Shown in pieces: positions 9,239 through 17,193 of a stretch of DNA of 64,000 bases. Numbering within the stretch: position 1 is the first letter of the stretch; every line of letters begins with the position of its first letter. The notes beneath the pieces were generated by a model. It made no database searches, was not told where the DNA came from, and was given only the letters and a program-made list of their open reading frames with translations. The translations under genes were made by a program, and so were the position numbers. The DNA comes from an uncultured candidate division Zixibacteria bacterium (GTDB lineage Bacteria > Zixibacteria > MSB-5A5 > SM1-73), in the NCBI GenBank assembly GCA_903908285.1, contig CAIVRH010000037.1:1-64000 (forward strand), written 5' to 3'.

Positions 9239-9925
9239 TTATAAAATACTTCCAATTTCTGCCACATCAATAAAGATATCTGCAATGTATGGGCTTAGTC
9301 GGTGACGATCTCTTAATCCAAGAACACCTTTGACCACTGTTAAAGCAGCCTGCCATTCTGCATTAGTAGAAGGTCCACCCACATCGGCGTCCCCTGTGAA
9401 GTAAACAAAGACAAGGTAAGCGTTAATGCCATTCATTTTGCGAAGCAGGTAAAGATGAGCAATACGATTAGCGTACTGATAAAGCTTCCCGCTCCAAGGT
9501 ATTCTTGAATCGACCTGAAGGTACCTCTTTACCTCTTCAAGGCTACGGTCAATCTTTGCCCGTGACGTTCTTGATGCACCCGTTGCTGGAGACACCTCTT
9601 CTGGGATATTCGCTTTTGCTTCGACAAGCAAAACACCGGTACCGTTTAAAGTAGCTAAGGCGTCCCATTGGGGACCCCGGTAAGGCCAAAAATCCTTGAG
9701 CGGATATCGTGTTAGCTTGATCCCAAGCAACTGCAGAAATGCATCATCTCCGTATTCCGCATAGTCATCATCAGCCCGCGGAGATTTCCAGTCAATTAAT
9801 CCTTCGCTCCTCAACCCCAAAGCGACTTTTATGCGTTCATTAAGAAGTGAGGTGTGCTCGTTTACTGCTCGGCGAATCCATTTGAGGCTTCCGCGCACTT
9901 CCTTATTCTTCTCAATAGCTCTCAT
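9239..9925 (-). CDS. Putative PD-(D/E)XK nuclease-fold protein
   Basis: A 228-residue protein of unknown function. A PD-(D/E)XK-like core is visible: Asp88 in RGPQWDALA, then a hydrophobic strand with Glu102-x-Lys104 in VLLVEAKAN. This spacing and strand context match metal-dependent nuclease folds, though no family name is recognised. A helical N-terminus and a C-terminal Tyr/Ala-rich half (LYQYANRIAHLYLL) flank it. It sits upstream of, and probably in an operon with, the flavin reductase, which is an odd pairing. The -35/-10 pair at 10125-10152 reads towards it. Confidence 0.6.
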   Translation of the reverse strand: MRAIEKNKEVRGSLKWIRRAVNEHTSLLNERIKVALGLRSEGLIDWKSPRADDDYAEYGDDAFLQLLGIKLTRYPLKDFWPYRGPQWDALATLNGTGVLLVEAKANIPEEVSPATGASRTSRAKIDRSLEEVKRYLQVDSRIPWSGKLYQYANRIAHLYLLRKMNGINAYLVFVYFTGDADVGGPSTNAEWQAALTVVKGVLGLRDRHRLSPYIADIFIDVAEIGSIL

Positions 9926-10030
9926 GTTAGCACCTGTAAAAGATTATGTTGGATAGTTAGTATTTAGTAGCCTGCATGAATTTTCATAAATAAACTACTC
10001 GCTTCGGTTTAATAGATTAACTTCGAATCC

Positions 10031-10068
10031 TCAGTCGCCGGAATTTCCGATACGGGGAAGAGAAAGTT
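10031..10068. repeat. Leader hairpin element (degenerate copy)
   Basis: TTTCC-GATAC-GGGGAA followed by GAGAAAGTT is a degenerate copy of a hairpin unit (CCCCG-TACGGGG-AAGAGTAAGCT) found at 18804, 18946 and 16177. It lies in the presumed 5' leader of the nuclease-like gene. Confidence 0.4.
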
Positions 10069-10124
10069 CATGCTACAATCTTCAAACCCCGTTTCTAAAA
10101 TAATTCGCCATGTTTTCATTATTC

Positions 10125-10152
10125 ATTATAACCATCTATGTTTCCTTGTCAA
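10125..10152 (-). promoter_or_regulatory. Sigma-70-like promoter for the nuclease-like/flavin reductase pair
   Basis: Read on the minus strand, TTGACA (10147-10152) and TATAAT (10125-10130) are separated by 16 bases, both perfect consensus boxes. The sequence just after the -10 (TATAATGAATA) is shared with three other promoters of this region. The start codon lies about 190 bases downstream. Confidence 0.75.
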
Positions 10153-10174
10153 CCATTTTTCGCTCGGTATTAAT

Positions 10175-10210
10175 CAAAAAAGGCGTCCCACTTTTTGCTG
10201 AGACACCTTT
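10175..10210 (-). terminator. Intrinsic terminator after the nucleotidyltransferase gene
   Basis: On the minus strand, AAAGGTGTCTCA and TGGGACGCCTTTTTT form a stem ending in a T-run, the classic rho-independent layout. A near-identical terminator follows the DUF885 gene at 12315-12350. It lies about 40 bases past the stop codon. Confidence 0.8.
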
Positions 10211-10223
10211 GTTATTGCGTTGT

Positions 10224-10246
10224 CTCAGGAGCCTTCGGCTCCTGAG
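10224..10246. repeat. Stem-loop with a UUCG tetraloop next to a stop codon
   Basis: CTCAGGAGC and GCTCCTGAG pair perfectly around CTTCG, giving an RNA hairpin capped by the very stable cUUCGg loop. It lies immediately downstream of the nucleotidyltransferase stop and ahead of the terminator, so it would be in the mRNA 3' end. A degraded version lies at 12368-12385. Confidence 0.7.
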
Positions 10247-10249
10247 CTA

Positions 10250-11047
10250 CTATTTCTTTTGGATATTTCTCCTCAAATCATCCGGGTCGATACTGTTGAC
10301 CACTTCCCAAAACCAAACTTCTGCTTGCGACCGGCGCTTGCGGAGTTCTTCTGCATTTGCCACAAAATTCAATTCATGCAGACGTTTCACTGTTTCATCG
10401 GGCAAGTCATAGTAGATATAGCTGTTATGGAAATTATAATGATAGGGGCAGTATTTGATCCGCAGGGCTTCCACCAAAGGCCGGTAGGTATAAGCTAAGT
10501 AATAACTGAAAGCTTCGATGTCGTTGCCCCGGTTGAGTTCTTTCAAAGTCATCACTCCGAACAGATCAAAGGTGACCTTCAGCGTTTCCAGCCGGGACAG
10601 GAGTTTTTTGAAGAATAACCCGGCATCGATGGGATGGTCTTTGACCAGACCAGTCTTATCGAAATAGATAATCGGCTTCTGATGGATCCGGTACTGGAGG
10701 AATTTGTCCTGGCTGGATTTTTTCATCACCACAATATCCAGAAACAAAAAAGGGCTGGTATTCTGCAGACGGTAGAAGACTTGGGAGTGCCCGTGCCAGG
10801 TCGGTTCGGGCAGGCGGTATTTCAACTCTATCCCGAAGGTATCAGCGAGGTTCTGTTCCATGGAAGAGAAAGCATCCTCTACCCGCTCATCCTCGGTCAC
10901 CATGTATAGATCGATGTCCGAATACTGGTCCATTCGGTTGAAACTGACCGAACCGCTTTCCCAAAAAGCATAAGCATACTTCAAAGGTCTCAATGCTGCG
11001 GTCAGGGTTTCGATGATTTCCTTTCTGGTGACTTTATATTGGCTCAC
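10250..11047 (-). CDS. Nucleotidyltransferase-domain protein
   Basis: A polymerase-beta-like nucleotidyltransferase of about 265 residues. The family signature is seen as ESGSVSFNRMDQYSDIDLYM (Gly-Ser, then Asp-x-Asp at about 44-46); a third acidic residue may be in FLDIVV. The C-terminal half is helical, with many Tyr and His, and could be a substrate domain such as in aminoglycoside or kanamycin-type transferases, but no acceptor can be named. I prefer the GTG at 11047 because AGAGG lies seven bases before it. The frame stays open to an ATG at 11143, which would add 32 residues. Confidence 0.75.
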   Translation of the reverse strand: MSQYKVTRKEIIETLTAALRPLKYAYAFWESGSVSFNRMDQYSDIDLYMVTEDERVEDAFSSMEQNLADTFGIELKYRLPEPTWHGHSQVFYRLQNTSPFLFLDIVVMKKSSQDKFLQYRIHQKPIIYFDKTGLVKDHPIDAGLFFKKLLSRLETLKVTFDLFGVMTLKELNRGNDIEAFSYYLAYTYRPLVEALRIKYCPYHYNFHNSYIYYDLPDETVKRLHELNFVANAEELRKRRSQAEVWFWEVVNSIDPDDLRRNIQKK

Positions 11048-11168
11048 AAAAGACCTCTTCAGCTTGTACCCAAAGGTATGAATCGTATGGCACATACTAA
11101 GGGGAGAAGGAATATCAGTGGCACATGTTTTCTGACAATTCAACTAAGGGTGCTCCTCATAAGTTCGC

Positions 11169-12119
11169 CTAAGTTAAGTCCGTTTTGAGCGAATAGTTCG
11201 ACCCATCAATACCATCGTTCTTCTTTTGCGGTGTTATGTCTGGATATTGGGGGGCAATATTTTGTGAAAACAAGAGAGATGCACGGATTGGCAGAAACAG
11301 CCAGAAAAACGCTTCAACAGTAGCACTGCCCTCCATGAGAGACTGAAGGCGTCGACAGAAAAGTCGCCAGAGAAAAGCTTGCATTATGAGAATCAATAAG
11401 GTAACTCCCTCAAGAATATATTTATGGCTGGTATTACTGAAAAGTTCTTTTGACACATCGCCAAATACACCAACGAGAGTGGAATACACCCCCACAGCCA
11501 AAAATCCAGTGCACAGAACAAAGAATACGGCAACCACGTAAGGTGGGAAACCCCAAGATATTGTCTTGGATTGACCAAGAAGGGCGAGGAACAGGCGTTT
11601 GAAACCACGCCAGAATCCACGCTCATCTGCGGGCGCACTCTGGGGAAGGTTCTTTCCGTTACGTGGACCCAGGTAATCATTAAGCTTCTTTATTAGTTCA
11701 ACTCTGATGGAGTCAAAAAAATCAAATCTATCTACAATTTCATATAGGGTATTCGGCTTAGTCTCAGCCCCGCGAAGCATCTCAAGGCATGTCTCCCATG
11801 TGAAGAGCTGCACAGGACGAACAGTAGCGAGATATTCGAATTTCTCAAAGCTGAGCAATTTACAATATCCTGCGTAGCGGTTGTGCGAATGGAATTTGTA
11901 GAAAATGACAAGAAGAACCATAGAGACAAGGAGAGACATCATTAACGCTGAATAGGCTAAGCCTATGTAACCAACTCCACTTATGCTGAGAGCAGTGAAT
12001 CCAAATATGGCTGCCCCGGAACCCCCAAGCATATAGCCAACATAGTTGGTCATACAATCCTTTACACCTCTCATCTCCTCTCGGATGAGTTGGTACTCAC
12101 GAAGACTCTCTCGTGTCAT
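11169..12119 (-). CDS. Hypothetical multi-pass membrane protein
   Basis: A 316-residue protein of no family I recognise. Two adjacent membrane spans occur near residues 28-70 (YMLGGSGAAIFGFTALS and SALMMSLLVSMVLLVIFY). A soluble stretch of about 110 residues follows, then two or three more hydrophobic segments (VVAVFFVLCTGFLAVGVY, ILEGVTLLILIMQAFLW) and a polar tail. The chosen ATG has GGAGG just upstream; an in-frame start six codons earlier has no ribosome site. A consensus promoter lies at 12266-12293. It follows the same orientation as its neighbours but is separately terminated from the DUF885 gene. Confidence 0.65.
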   Translation of the reverse strand: MTRESLREYQLIREEMRGVKDCMTNYVGYMLGGSGAAIFGFTALSISGVGYIGLAYSALMMSLLVSMVLLVIFYKFHSHNRYAGYCKLLSFEKFEYLATVRPVQLFTWETCLEMLRGAETKPNTLYEIVDRFDFFDSIRVELIKKLNDYLGPRNGKNLPQSAPADERGFWRGFKRLFLALLGQSKTISWGFPPYVVAVFFVLCTGFLAVGVYSTLVGVFGDVSKELFSNTSHKYILEGVTLLILIMQAFLWRLFCRRLQSLMEGSATVEAFFWLFLPIRASLLFSQNIAPQYPDITPQKKNDGIDGSNYSLKTDLT

Positions 12120-12265
12120 AGCACCCTCCAGAACCAATAGTGATTAAACCATCTGCAGAATCTGCAAAGACAGGCATGTCGTTTCTGTCTAATACATTAA
12201 CTTAAAAGTGTGACGCAACCTTTAAAGCCCGATTTCTAAAAGAATTCACCATGTTTGCAACATTC

Positions 12266-12293
12266 ATTATAACCATCTAAGTTTTCTTGTCAA
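12266..12293 (-). promoter_or_regulatory. Sigma-70-like promoter for the membrane protein gene
   Basis: On the minus strand TTGACA (12288-12293) and TATAAT (12266-12271) are spaced by 16 bases. The surrounding DNA is a near repeat of the promoter region at 10125, including the sequence between promoter and upstream terminator (12210-12390 against 10068-10250). Confidence 0.8.
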
Positions 12294-12314
12294 CTATTTT
12301 TCGCGAGTTATAAA

Positions 12315-12350
12315 TCAAAAAAGGCGTCCCACTTTTACTGAGACGCCTTT
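12315..12350 (-). terminator. Intrinsic terminator after the DUF885 gene
   Basis: On the minus strand AAGGCGTCTCA pairs with TGGGACGCCTT and is followed by a T-run. It is almost identical to the terminator at 10175-10210, so the terminator appears to have been duplicated with its flanking promoter. Confidence 0.85.
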
Positions 12351-12401
12351 GTCATGGTGTTATTTCACAGGAACCTTCGGCTGGTAACCTACCGCTATAA
12401 C

Positions 12402-14210
12402 TCATTTGTTTCTTGCAATGTATTCGTCAACTATCTCTTCCAATAGGTCCAAAGGTAAACTGCCGTTTTCCAGAACTGCCATATGAAAATCCTTCAAGTT
12501 GAATTTCGGTCCCAGCTCGATTTTGGCTTTCTCCCGCAATTCCATGATTTTGATTCTGCCCAAAGTATAACAGGTGGCTTGTCCGGGCCAAACCGAGTAA
12601 CGGTCAACCTCGGAATCGGAGCTCCAGCCCAAATTATCCTCCATATATTTCAATGCCTGTGCTTTGGACCATCTTTTATAATGAATGCCCGAATCCACCA
12701 CGATCCTTACCGCCCGGAAAAGCTGGGAATTGAGCTCGGATAAGCGGGAATAGATATCGGGCAGCCAGCCGATTTCTCCAGCCAGCGCCTGGGCATACAT
12801 CGCCCATCCCTCCACGAACCCGTTGAAGTAAAGCAGGTTTTTGAACAGCCGTTTTTGAGTCAACTCCTGCTGCAAGGCGATCTGATAATGATGACCGGGG
12901 ATGGCCTCATGATAGACCAGGCCCCGCATGCCGGGCTTGGAGGGATAGTCTGACAGGTTGACATAAAATACCCCCTTTCTCTTACCGTCCAGTGATGCCG
13001 GTTCGTAGTAGGTCAAGCCACTCTGCTCCTTATATGCGGGGACGGCTTGCACTACCACCCTGGTTTTGGTGACATATTTGAACGCCTCGGGGAGCCGCAG
13101 CTGGGCGCTGTCGATATAGACCTGGTAATCATGCAGGATCGTCTGTCTGCTTTCGGGTAAGTCCGGATAGTTGAATTTATCTGTGTTCTCAGGGCGATTC
13201 TGCATCGCCCAGTAGTCGTTCATCAATTCACCGTAACTCTTACTTCCTTTAATTCCCAGCGAGTCCAAAAGAATTTTCGCTTTCTTTTGGAGTGATTTTA
13301 CTTCGCTCAATCCCAGCTGATACAGCTGTTCCGACGACAGGGAGGCGGAGGTTTGGGATTTCAAGCTGTACTGGTAAAATTCGTCACCATCCGGCAATTT
13401 CCAAACTCCGGGTATGCTGTCTGCAAACTGCGTGTAGTTTTTCATCATTGAGATAAATTGAGCATAAGCCACATAAACTTTTTCTTTGAGGATTATTTCC
13501 GCTTTCTGGCGTAAGTACTCCGATTTGGCGGGATCGATACTGCTCAAAGGAGCAAGCTTTCGATCGAGATCCAGATACAAAAGATTCGCTTTCGGCTCCG
13601 GCTGGATGAACTCTTCCATGGAGCCGGTGACCCGGTTGATTATGAAGATCGAAGGGTGGATTCCCTTATTTCTCTGAAGGTCGATCTGCATTTTGGTCTG
13701 TTCCAATCTGAAGGGAATTTTCTCCAAACGAGCCAGGTAATCGTTGGCATCCTGTAGATCGGAGATGGTGTGATATTCGGTCAGGACATTGGTAACCTGG
13801 GCGTGGGCTCCGGTTAAATGATCGATGAAATACTTATGATAGGCAAACTTCTCCCCTTCCAGCTGGGTTTGTAAGTACCACTTCAAAATCTTCAGGTCTA
13901 TGTTCTGCGAGCGGTCGATTTTGGTGGTATCGACGCTTCCGATTTCGCCCAGATACTTTCGGGCCAACTCAAAATTGGCTTTTATGCCCACGTCGGAAAC
14001 GCCATCAAAGCTGCCCCGGTCGTAATCATATCCCCATTCCTTAGGAAGCCCGAGCTGGGAAGCCTCGTCGGGATTGAGCTTAATATATTCCCGGAAATAA
14101 TCGTCGAACAGCTTTTCGACTTTGGCTGAATCCGAATAAACGGTCTGCTGACCATTGGCGAGATTAACACAAACCAATAAAAGCATCAAAGATAAAAATA
14201 TTTGTTTCAT
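12402..14210 (-). CDS. DUF885 family secreted protein (peptidase-like)
   Basis: A 602-residue exported protein. The true start is taken as the ATG preceded by AGGAGG at 14210, which gives a clean signal peptide (MKQIFLSLMLLLVCVNLANG, then QQ). The conserved DUF885 motif HEAIPGHH is at about 434-441, resembling a zinc metallopeptidase HExxH variant, and FNGFVEGWAMYAQAL lies further on. The family contains dipeptidase-like and uncharacterised proteins. The length is typical. The catalytic assignment is inferred from the family. It ends in a strong terminator. Confidence 0.9.
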   Translation of the reverse strand: MKQIFLSLMLLLVCVNLANGQQTVYSDSAKVEKLFDDYFREYIKLNPDEASQLGLPKEWGYDYDRGSFDGVSDVGIKANFELARKYLGEIGSVDTTKIDRSQNIDLKILKWYLQTQLEGEKFAYHKYFIDHLTGAHAQVTNVLTEYHTISDLQDANDYLARLEKIPFRLEQTKMQIDLQRNKGIHPSIFIINRVTGSMEEFIQPEPKANLLYLDLDRKLAPLSSIDPAKSEYLRQKAEIILKEKVYVAYAQFISMMKNYTQFADSIPGVWKLPDGDEFYQYSLKSQTSASLSSEQLYQLGLSEVKSLQKKAKILLDSLGIKGSKSYGELMNDYWAMQNRPENTDKFNYPDLPESRQTILHDYQVYIDSAQLRLPEAFKYVTKTRVVVQAVPAYKEQSGLTYYEPASLDGKRKGVFYVNLSDYPSKPGMRGLVYHEAIPGHHYQIALQQELTQKRLFKNLLYFNGFVEGWAMYAQALAGEIGWLPDIYSRLSELNSQLFRAVRIVVDSGIHYKRWSKAQALKYMEDNLGWSSDSEVDRYSVWPGQATCYTLGRIKIMELREKAKIELGPKFNLKDFHMAVLENGSLPLDLLEEIVDEYIARNK

Positions 14211-14756
14211 GATTCCTCCTTTGTGCCATAATATTGTTATAACTATAGCAACAAGCGGCGGTTCGTGCAATATCTATTTTATGTTCTTGGGGAAATACGT
14301 TGTTTCGCGGTTAGGTGCAACGGAAGGTTGGTGGTTTAGTCAGGAGACCGAGCCGTCAGATCGAACTCACCCCCATGCCCCCTCTTCCACGCCTTCGGTG
14401 GTTCGACGTAGCTCACCATCCTGAGTAAATCGAAGGACGGGATTTTCAACTTAGGAAGAGAGAGGGAAATTATAGCTGATTGTCTGGTGGCATTCCACCA
14501 GATTTATGAACTTTCTTGCGGGTCTGGGAGCCCTTCAGGATGAATCTCTTTCCTTCGACACTGGGTCTCACTTCGTGCTGAGCGCACTCAGTGCGAAGCA
14601 GGACTGAAGTTGAGGATGAACCCCGTCTACGAACTCAGCATAAAAAGTGAAAATGCATTTTTGGAAAGAGAGACTACGGGTTAGGTATAGGATGACAACG
14701 ACTAAAATCAGTGGTATCTGCAAACTATCAGCTGGAATGAACTTTTGGGAATTTAC
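14211..14756. repeat. Intergenic repeat block including a 54-base unit duplicated at 24848
   Basis: No gene. Bases 14364-14390 are the left part of the CTCACCCCC...CCCCCTC palindrome family, here interrupted by another segment (GCCTTCGGTGG...). Bases 14551-14604 match 24848-24901 at 53 of 54 positions and contain the self-complementary stretch CTTCGTGCTGAGCGCACTCAG. The rest seems to be decayed repeat material. Confidence 0.75.
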
Positions 14757-15209
14757 TTAATTTTCCAAGTTTTCAAGGTCGGCTAAATCCTGTAATCTAC
14801 CGCTGGCTTTCTTGTTTTTCTTCAAGTCCGGAAGAGAAATAAAGTTTATTTCGATGTCATCGATGATTAATGTATTTTTATTTTTATAGCATTCGGAAAA
14901 TTCAACCCCGTCAATGGAGGTTAAAATTTCTATGCGGAGGGGAGGTGCTCCCATTCTTATATTTTTCCCTTTCTCCTGAAATAATTCTTCTTTTAATTCG
15001 GGGACATCAAAGCCGAATTCTTTCAGAGCATCCACGATTTTTTGGGCATTGTCTTTGGAAAGGGCAATCCAGATATCGATATCTCCGGTAGCTCGGGGAT
15101 ATCCATAGAGGGCAACCGCATAGCCGCCAACTACCAAATACTCAATTCTTTTTGAGTTGAGTAATTGTAATAGTTCTTTGAAGTCTGGTGGTAGATGGAT
15201 CATAACCAT
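14757..15209 (-). CDS. Nucleotidyltransferase (MNT/AbiEii-like), toxin-antitoxin type
   Basis: A 150-residue minimal nucleotidyltransferase. The N-terminal domain shows EYLVVGGYAVALYGYPRATGDIDIWI: Gly-Gly near 28-29 and the metal-binding Asp43-x-Asp45. Such proteins (DUF6036/AbiEii-like) are commonly found as pairs with a tiny upstream gene. Here the partner gene overlaps by 68 bases in another frame, implying translational coupling. Toxin, antitoxin or housekeeping roles are not distinguishable from sequence alone. Confidence 0.8.
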   Translation of the reverse strand: MVMIHLPPDFKELLQLLNSKRIEYLVVGGYAVALYGYPRATGDIDIWIALSKDNAQKIVDALKEFGFDVPELKEELFQEKGKNIRMGAPPLRIEILTSIDGVEFSECYKNKNTLIIDDIEINFISLPDLKKNKKASGRLQDLADLENLEN

Positions 15210-15327
15210 AAATAATCCTTCTTAATAGTTCCAAGGCCTCGAGCCTTTCTCTGTAACTTTTTTGTTTCCAGTAGCCCCGATCATTTCCATCATGTAACGA
15301 AGCTATCTGAAAGAGTTTTTTGTCCAT
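15142..15327 (-). CDS. Small partner protein of the nucleotidyltransferase
   Basis: A 61-residue protein with the core 'YRERLEALELLRRIIYGYDP' and 'TRLQR'. I recognise this pattern as a small protein that often precedes an AbiEii/DUF6036-type nucleotidyltransferase. That memory is not verified here. Its last 22 codons overlap the start of the downstream gene in a different frame. It is probably a regulatory or neutralising partner, but no biochemical role is shown. Confidence 0.65.
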   Translation of the reverse strand: MDKKLFQIASLHDGNDRGYWKQKSYRERLEALELLRRIIYGYDPSTTRLQRTITITQLKKN

Positions 15328-15471
15328 ATTAAATAATACCGTAATTATTTGATTTTATTTGTGCTGCCGAACAGTGATTGTGTAGTCAGATTGAATCTGC
15401 AAAGTTAGATTGCTCACTTCCGTATAATGCATTTGACTATAAAACGTCGGGGGCACATAGCTTCCGACCTG

Positions 15472-16056
15472 TTAGCTGTGTTCCAATCGCTTCCCGGTAT
15501 CCAAATAATGATTGATCTCCTCTTCCCAGTCCTTCAATTCCCGACGGAACATCGTCTCCAGAGCCTTCTGGTTTGTCGCGCTGCCTTTCTCCGTCAACCC
15601 GGTGTAGGTGTACGTAATCTCCGCCTCGGTGGTTTCCCTGCTTTTGCCTTCACGACACTTAATCGTTATCCACCACAATCTTTCGGGCGCGAATACGGTA
15701 TACTCGATGAACGCCGAGTCAGGGTGATATTTCGACACGGTCCACAGAAAATCAGGTTCATGCTCATGATGCGACCGCGTTTTGAAGATCATATGCTCTT
15801 CTACCAGGTCAGTCGTTAGGTAAAGTACTTCAGGCTCCCACCCAAAAGCCCATTCCTTTTCTTTTATGGGGCCAAAGAGAGGAAACACTTTGGTCAACGG
15901 AGCGTTCAAAGTGATGACGCTCGTCTTTGATATTCTTGCCAATTTAGGAGGTGAAAATGACATGGTCTCTCCGTCAAGTCGGATTGTAACTTGCTTCTTG
16001 AGATGCTTGGCATAGGGATTCTTCTTAGCTTTTGAAAAATCGTATTCTTTTCTCAT
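15472..16056 (-). CDS. Chimera: antitoxin-like N-terminus joined to an SRPBCC domain
   Basis: A 194-residue protein in two parts. Residues 1-31 (RKEYDFSKAKKNPYAKHLKK, then QVTIRLDGET) look like the start of small CopG/BrnA-type antitoxins. Residues 32-194 begin MSFSPPKLARISKTSVITLNAP and follow the START/SRPBCC lipid-cavity pattern (WEPEVLYLT, 'EITYTYTGLTEKG'). The join falls exactly at a Met that would be the native SRPBCC start, since a truncated relative at 17802-17909 starts at the same place. Either this is a true fusion, or translation begins at residue 32. The ligand is unknown. Confidence 0.7.
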   Translation of the reverse strand: MRKEYDFSKAKKNPYAKHLKKQVTIRLDGETMSFSPPKLARISKTSVITLNAPLTKVFPLFGPIKEKEWAFGWEPEVLYLTTDLVEEHMIFKTRSHHEHEPDFLWTVSKYHPDSAFIEYTVFAPERLWWITIKCREGKSRETTEAEITYTYTGLTEKGSATNQKALETMFRRELKDWEEEINHYLDTGKRLEHS

Positions 16057-16111
16057 TGTAACAACCAAACTTAAAATCTAAGTGTCAGGAGCACTGAACA
16101 CCTGAACTACT

Positions 16112-16165
16112 AACTCACCCCCATGCCCCCTCTCTTAGGAAGAGAGGGGGATTAAGGGGGTGAGT
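16112..16165. repeat. Dispersed palindrome, CTCACCCCC family (complete copy)
   Basis: AACTCACCCCC...CCCCCTCTC pairs with GAGAGGGGG...GGGGGTGAGTT as a long interrupted palindrome between two minus-strand genes. This is one of the cleanest copies in the window. Confidence 0.85.
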
Positions 16166-16176
16166 TTTATATAGCC

Positions 16177-16209
16177 AGTCACCCCGAACGGGGAAGAATA
16201 AGCTCCCGA
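16177..16209. repeat. Hairpin element CACCCCGAACGGGG-AAGAATAAGCT
   Basis: A short stem (CCCCG/CGGGG) followed by GAAGAATAAGCTC. It matches elements at 18804-18848 and 18946-18980 in layout and in the conserved A/G-rich side strand. Confidence 0.5.
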
Positions 16210-16224
16210 AGCAATCGTCAGGCA

Positions 16225-16650
16225 TTATTGTAATGTGCATTTATAGATCAAAACATTTCCCATCCGGCCCACAACTTCTCCCTTGACTTTAACATTTTGG
16301 CCTCTTGACAAAAGTGAGACTGATGATTTTTGATCTTTTATAAACGAGCATTGGACACCATCAAGCAAACCCTCGCCGCCGATAACTATATAAGTGTTAT
16401 TCATGAGGTCTATGCCTGAGCTTTGTATGGTTCCCGATACCACCACCACCCGTCCCCTGTATTTGCTGTCAGCAGCGGCTTCATTAGATTCATAATCGCC
16501 AAACAATTGTTCGGCTGAAAGTATATAGCTGGGGGCTTGGGACTGATCCTTTTTGATGTCTTCTTTCATGTTATAACTTCCTATGGCCAAAAGAATAAAT
16601 ACCAACAGCACAAAAAGGGATAGCAGATGTCTTTTACTGTTATTGCTCAT
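16225..16650 (-). CDS. Membrane-anchored OB-fold (tRNA_anti-like) protein
   Basis: A protein of about 141 residues with an N-terminal hydrophobic anchor (LLSLFVLLVFILLAIGSY) and an outside beta-rich domain. 'YRGRVVVVSGTIQSSG', 'NTYIVIGG' and 'GQNVKVKGEVVGRMG' form the five-strand pattern of the tRNA_anti-like OB-fold family of putative lipoproteins. The start used is the ATG that overlaps the upstream stop as ATGA, with AGGAG ahead of it. That arrangement implies coupled translation with the VanZ-like gene. Function unknown; ligand binding is a guess. Confidence 0.75.
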   Translation of the reverse strand: MSNNSKRHLLSLFVLLVFILLAIGSYNMKEDIKKDQSQAPSYILSAEQLFGDYESNEAAADSKYRGRVVVVSGTIQSSGIDLMNNTYIVIGGEGLLDGVQCSFIKDQKSSVSLLSRGQNVKVKGEVVGRMGNVLIYKCTLQ

Positions 16651-17108
16651 CTTAATCTCCTGATTACATTGGCTGCGCACAAAGTGTCTGTGATCAACAG
16701 AAAAATAGTACACAGAGAAATAATTAGAAGATCGACCGGGTCAAAGGTGCCGGGAATTAGTTTTAAGTATTGACCAATCTCCGAAATAAATGCGATCAAA
16801 GGTACGAAGTAGAACCAGAAATAACGCAACGGGGTTTGGGACTTCCACCAGATTGCTTTTATGAAAAGCAAATAGGCGACAACCCAAAAAGCGAATGGAG
16901 AGCTGTAAATAAACCAATGAGGTAAATAATTGGCAACCCTGATACAATGCATACGCAAAGCGTGGATTGGCGCCATCAAACCAAGATCATTGGCCCAGCG
17001 AAACATCAACAAAGACGCAGGACGAAAAAGGATATAAACAGCTGACCCCAGGAGAAGAAAGCCGGTTGCCAAACAAATCCGCTTTTTCTGTGTGAAAGGC
17101 ATGTTCAT
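16647..17108 (-). CDS. VanZ-like membrane protein
   Basis: A 153-residue protein with four predicted membrane spans. The third and fourth spans carry FISEIGQYLKLIPGTFDPVDLLI, which fits the VanZ-like pattern of Glu-x-x-Gln, then a loop, then Asp-x-x-Asp. VanZ relatives affect resistance to teicoplanin or lipoglycopeptides in Gram-positives, but in most bacteria the role is unknown. Its stop overlaps the start of the OB-fold gene (ATGA), so the two form a small operon. Confidence 0.65.
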   Translation of the reverse strand: MNMPFTQKKRICLATGFLLLGSAVYILFRPASLLMFRWANDLGLMAPIHALRMHCIRVANYLPHWFIYSSPFAFWVVAYLLFIKAIWWKSQTPLRYFWFYFVPLIAFISEIGQYLKLIPGTFDPVDLLIISLCTIFLLITDTLCAANVIRRLR

Positions 17109-17193
17109 TATCGTTGCCGAATTTCTGTTTATATGGTTTCTAGATAGACCCGTTTTCAGCTTGAGTTGCGGATTAGGTTTTTATTGATATAAC

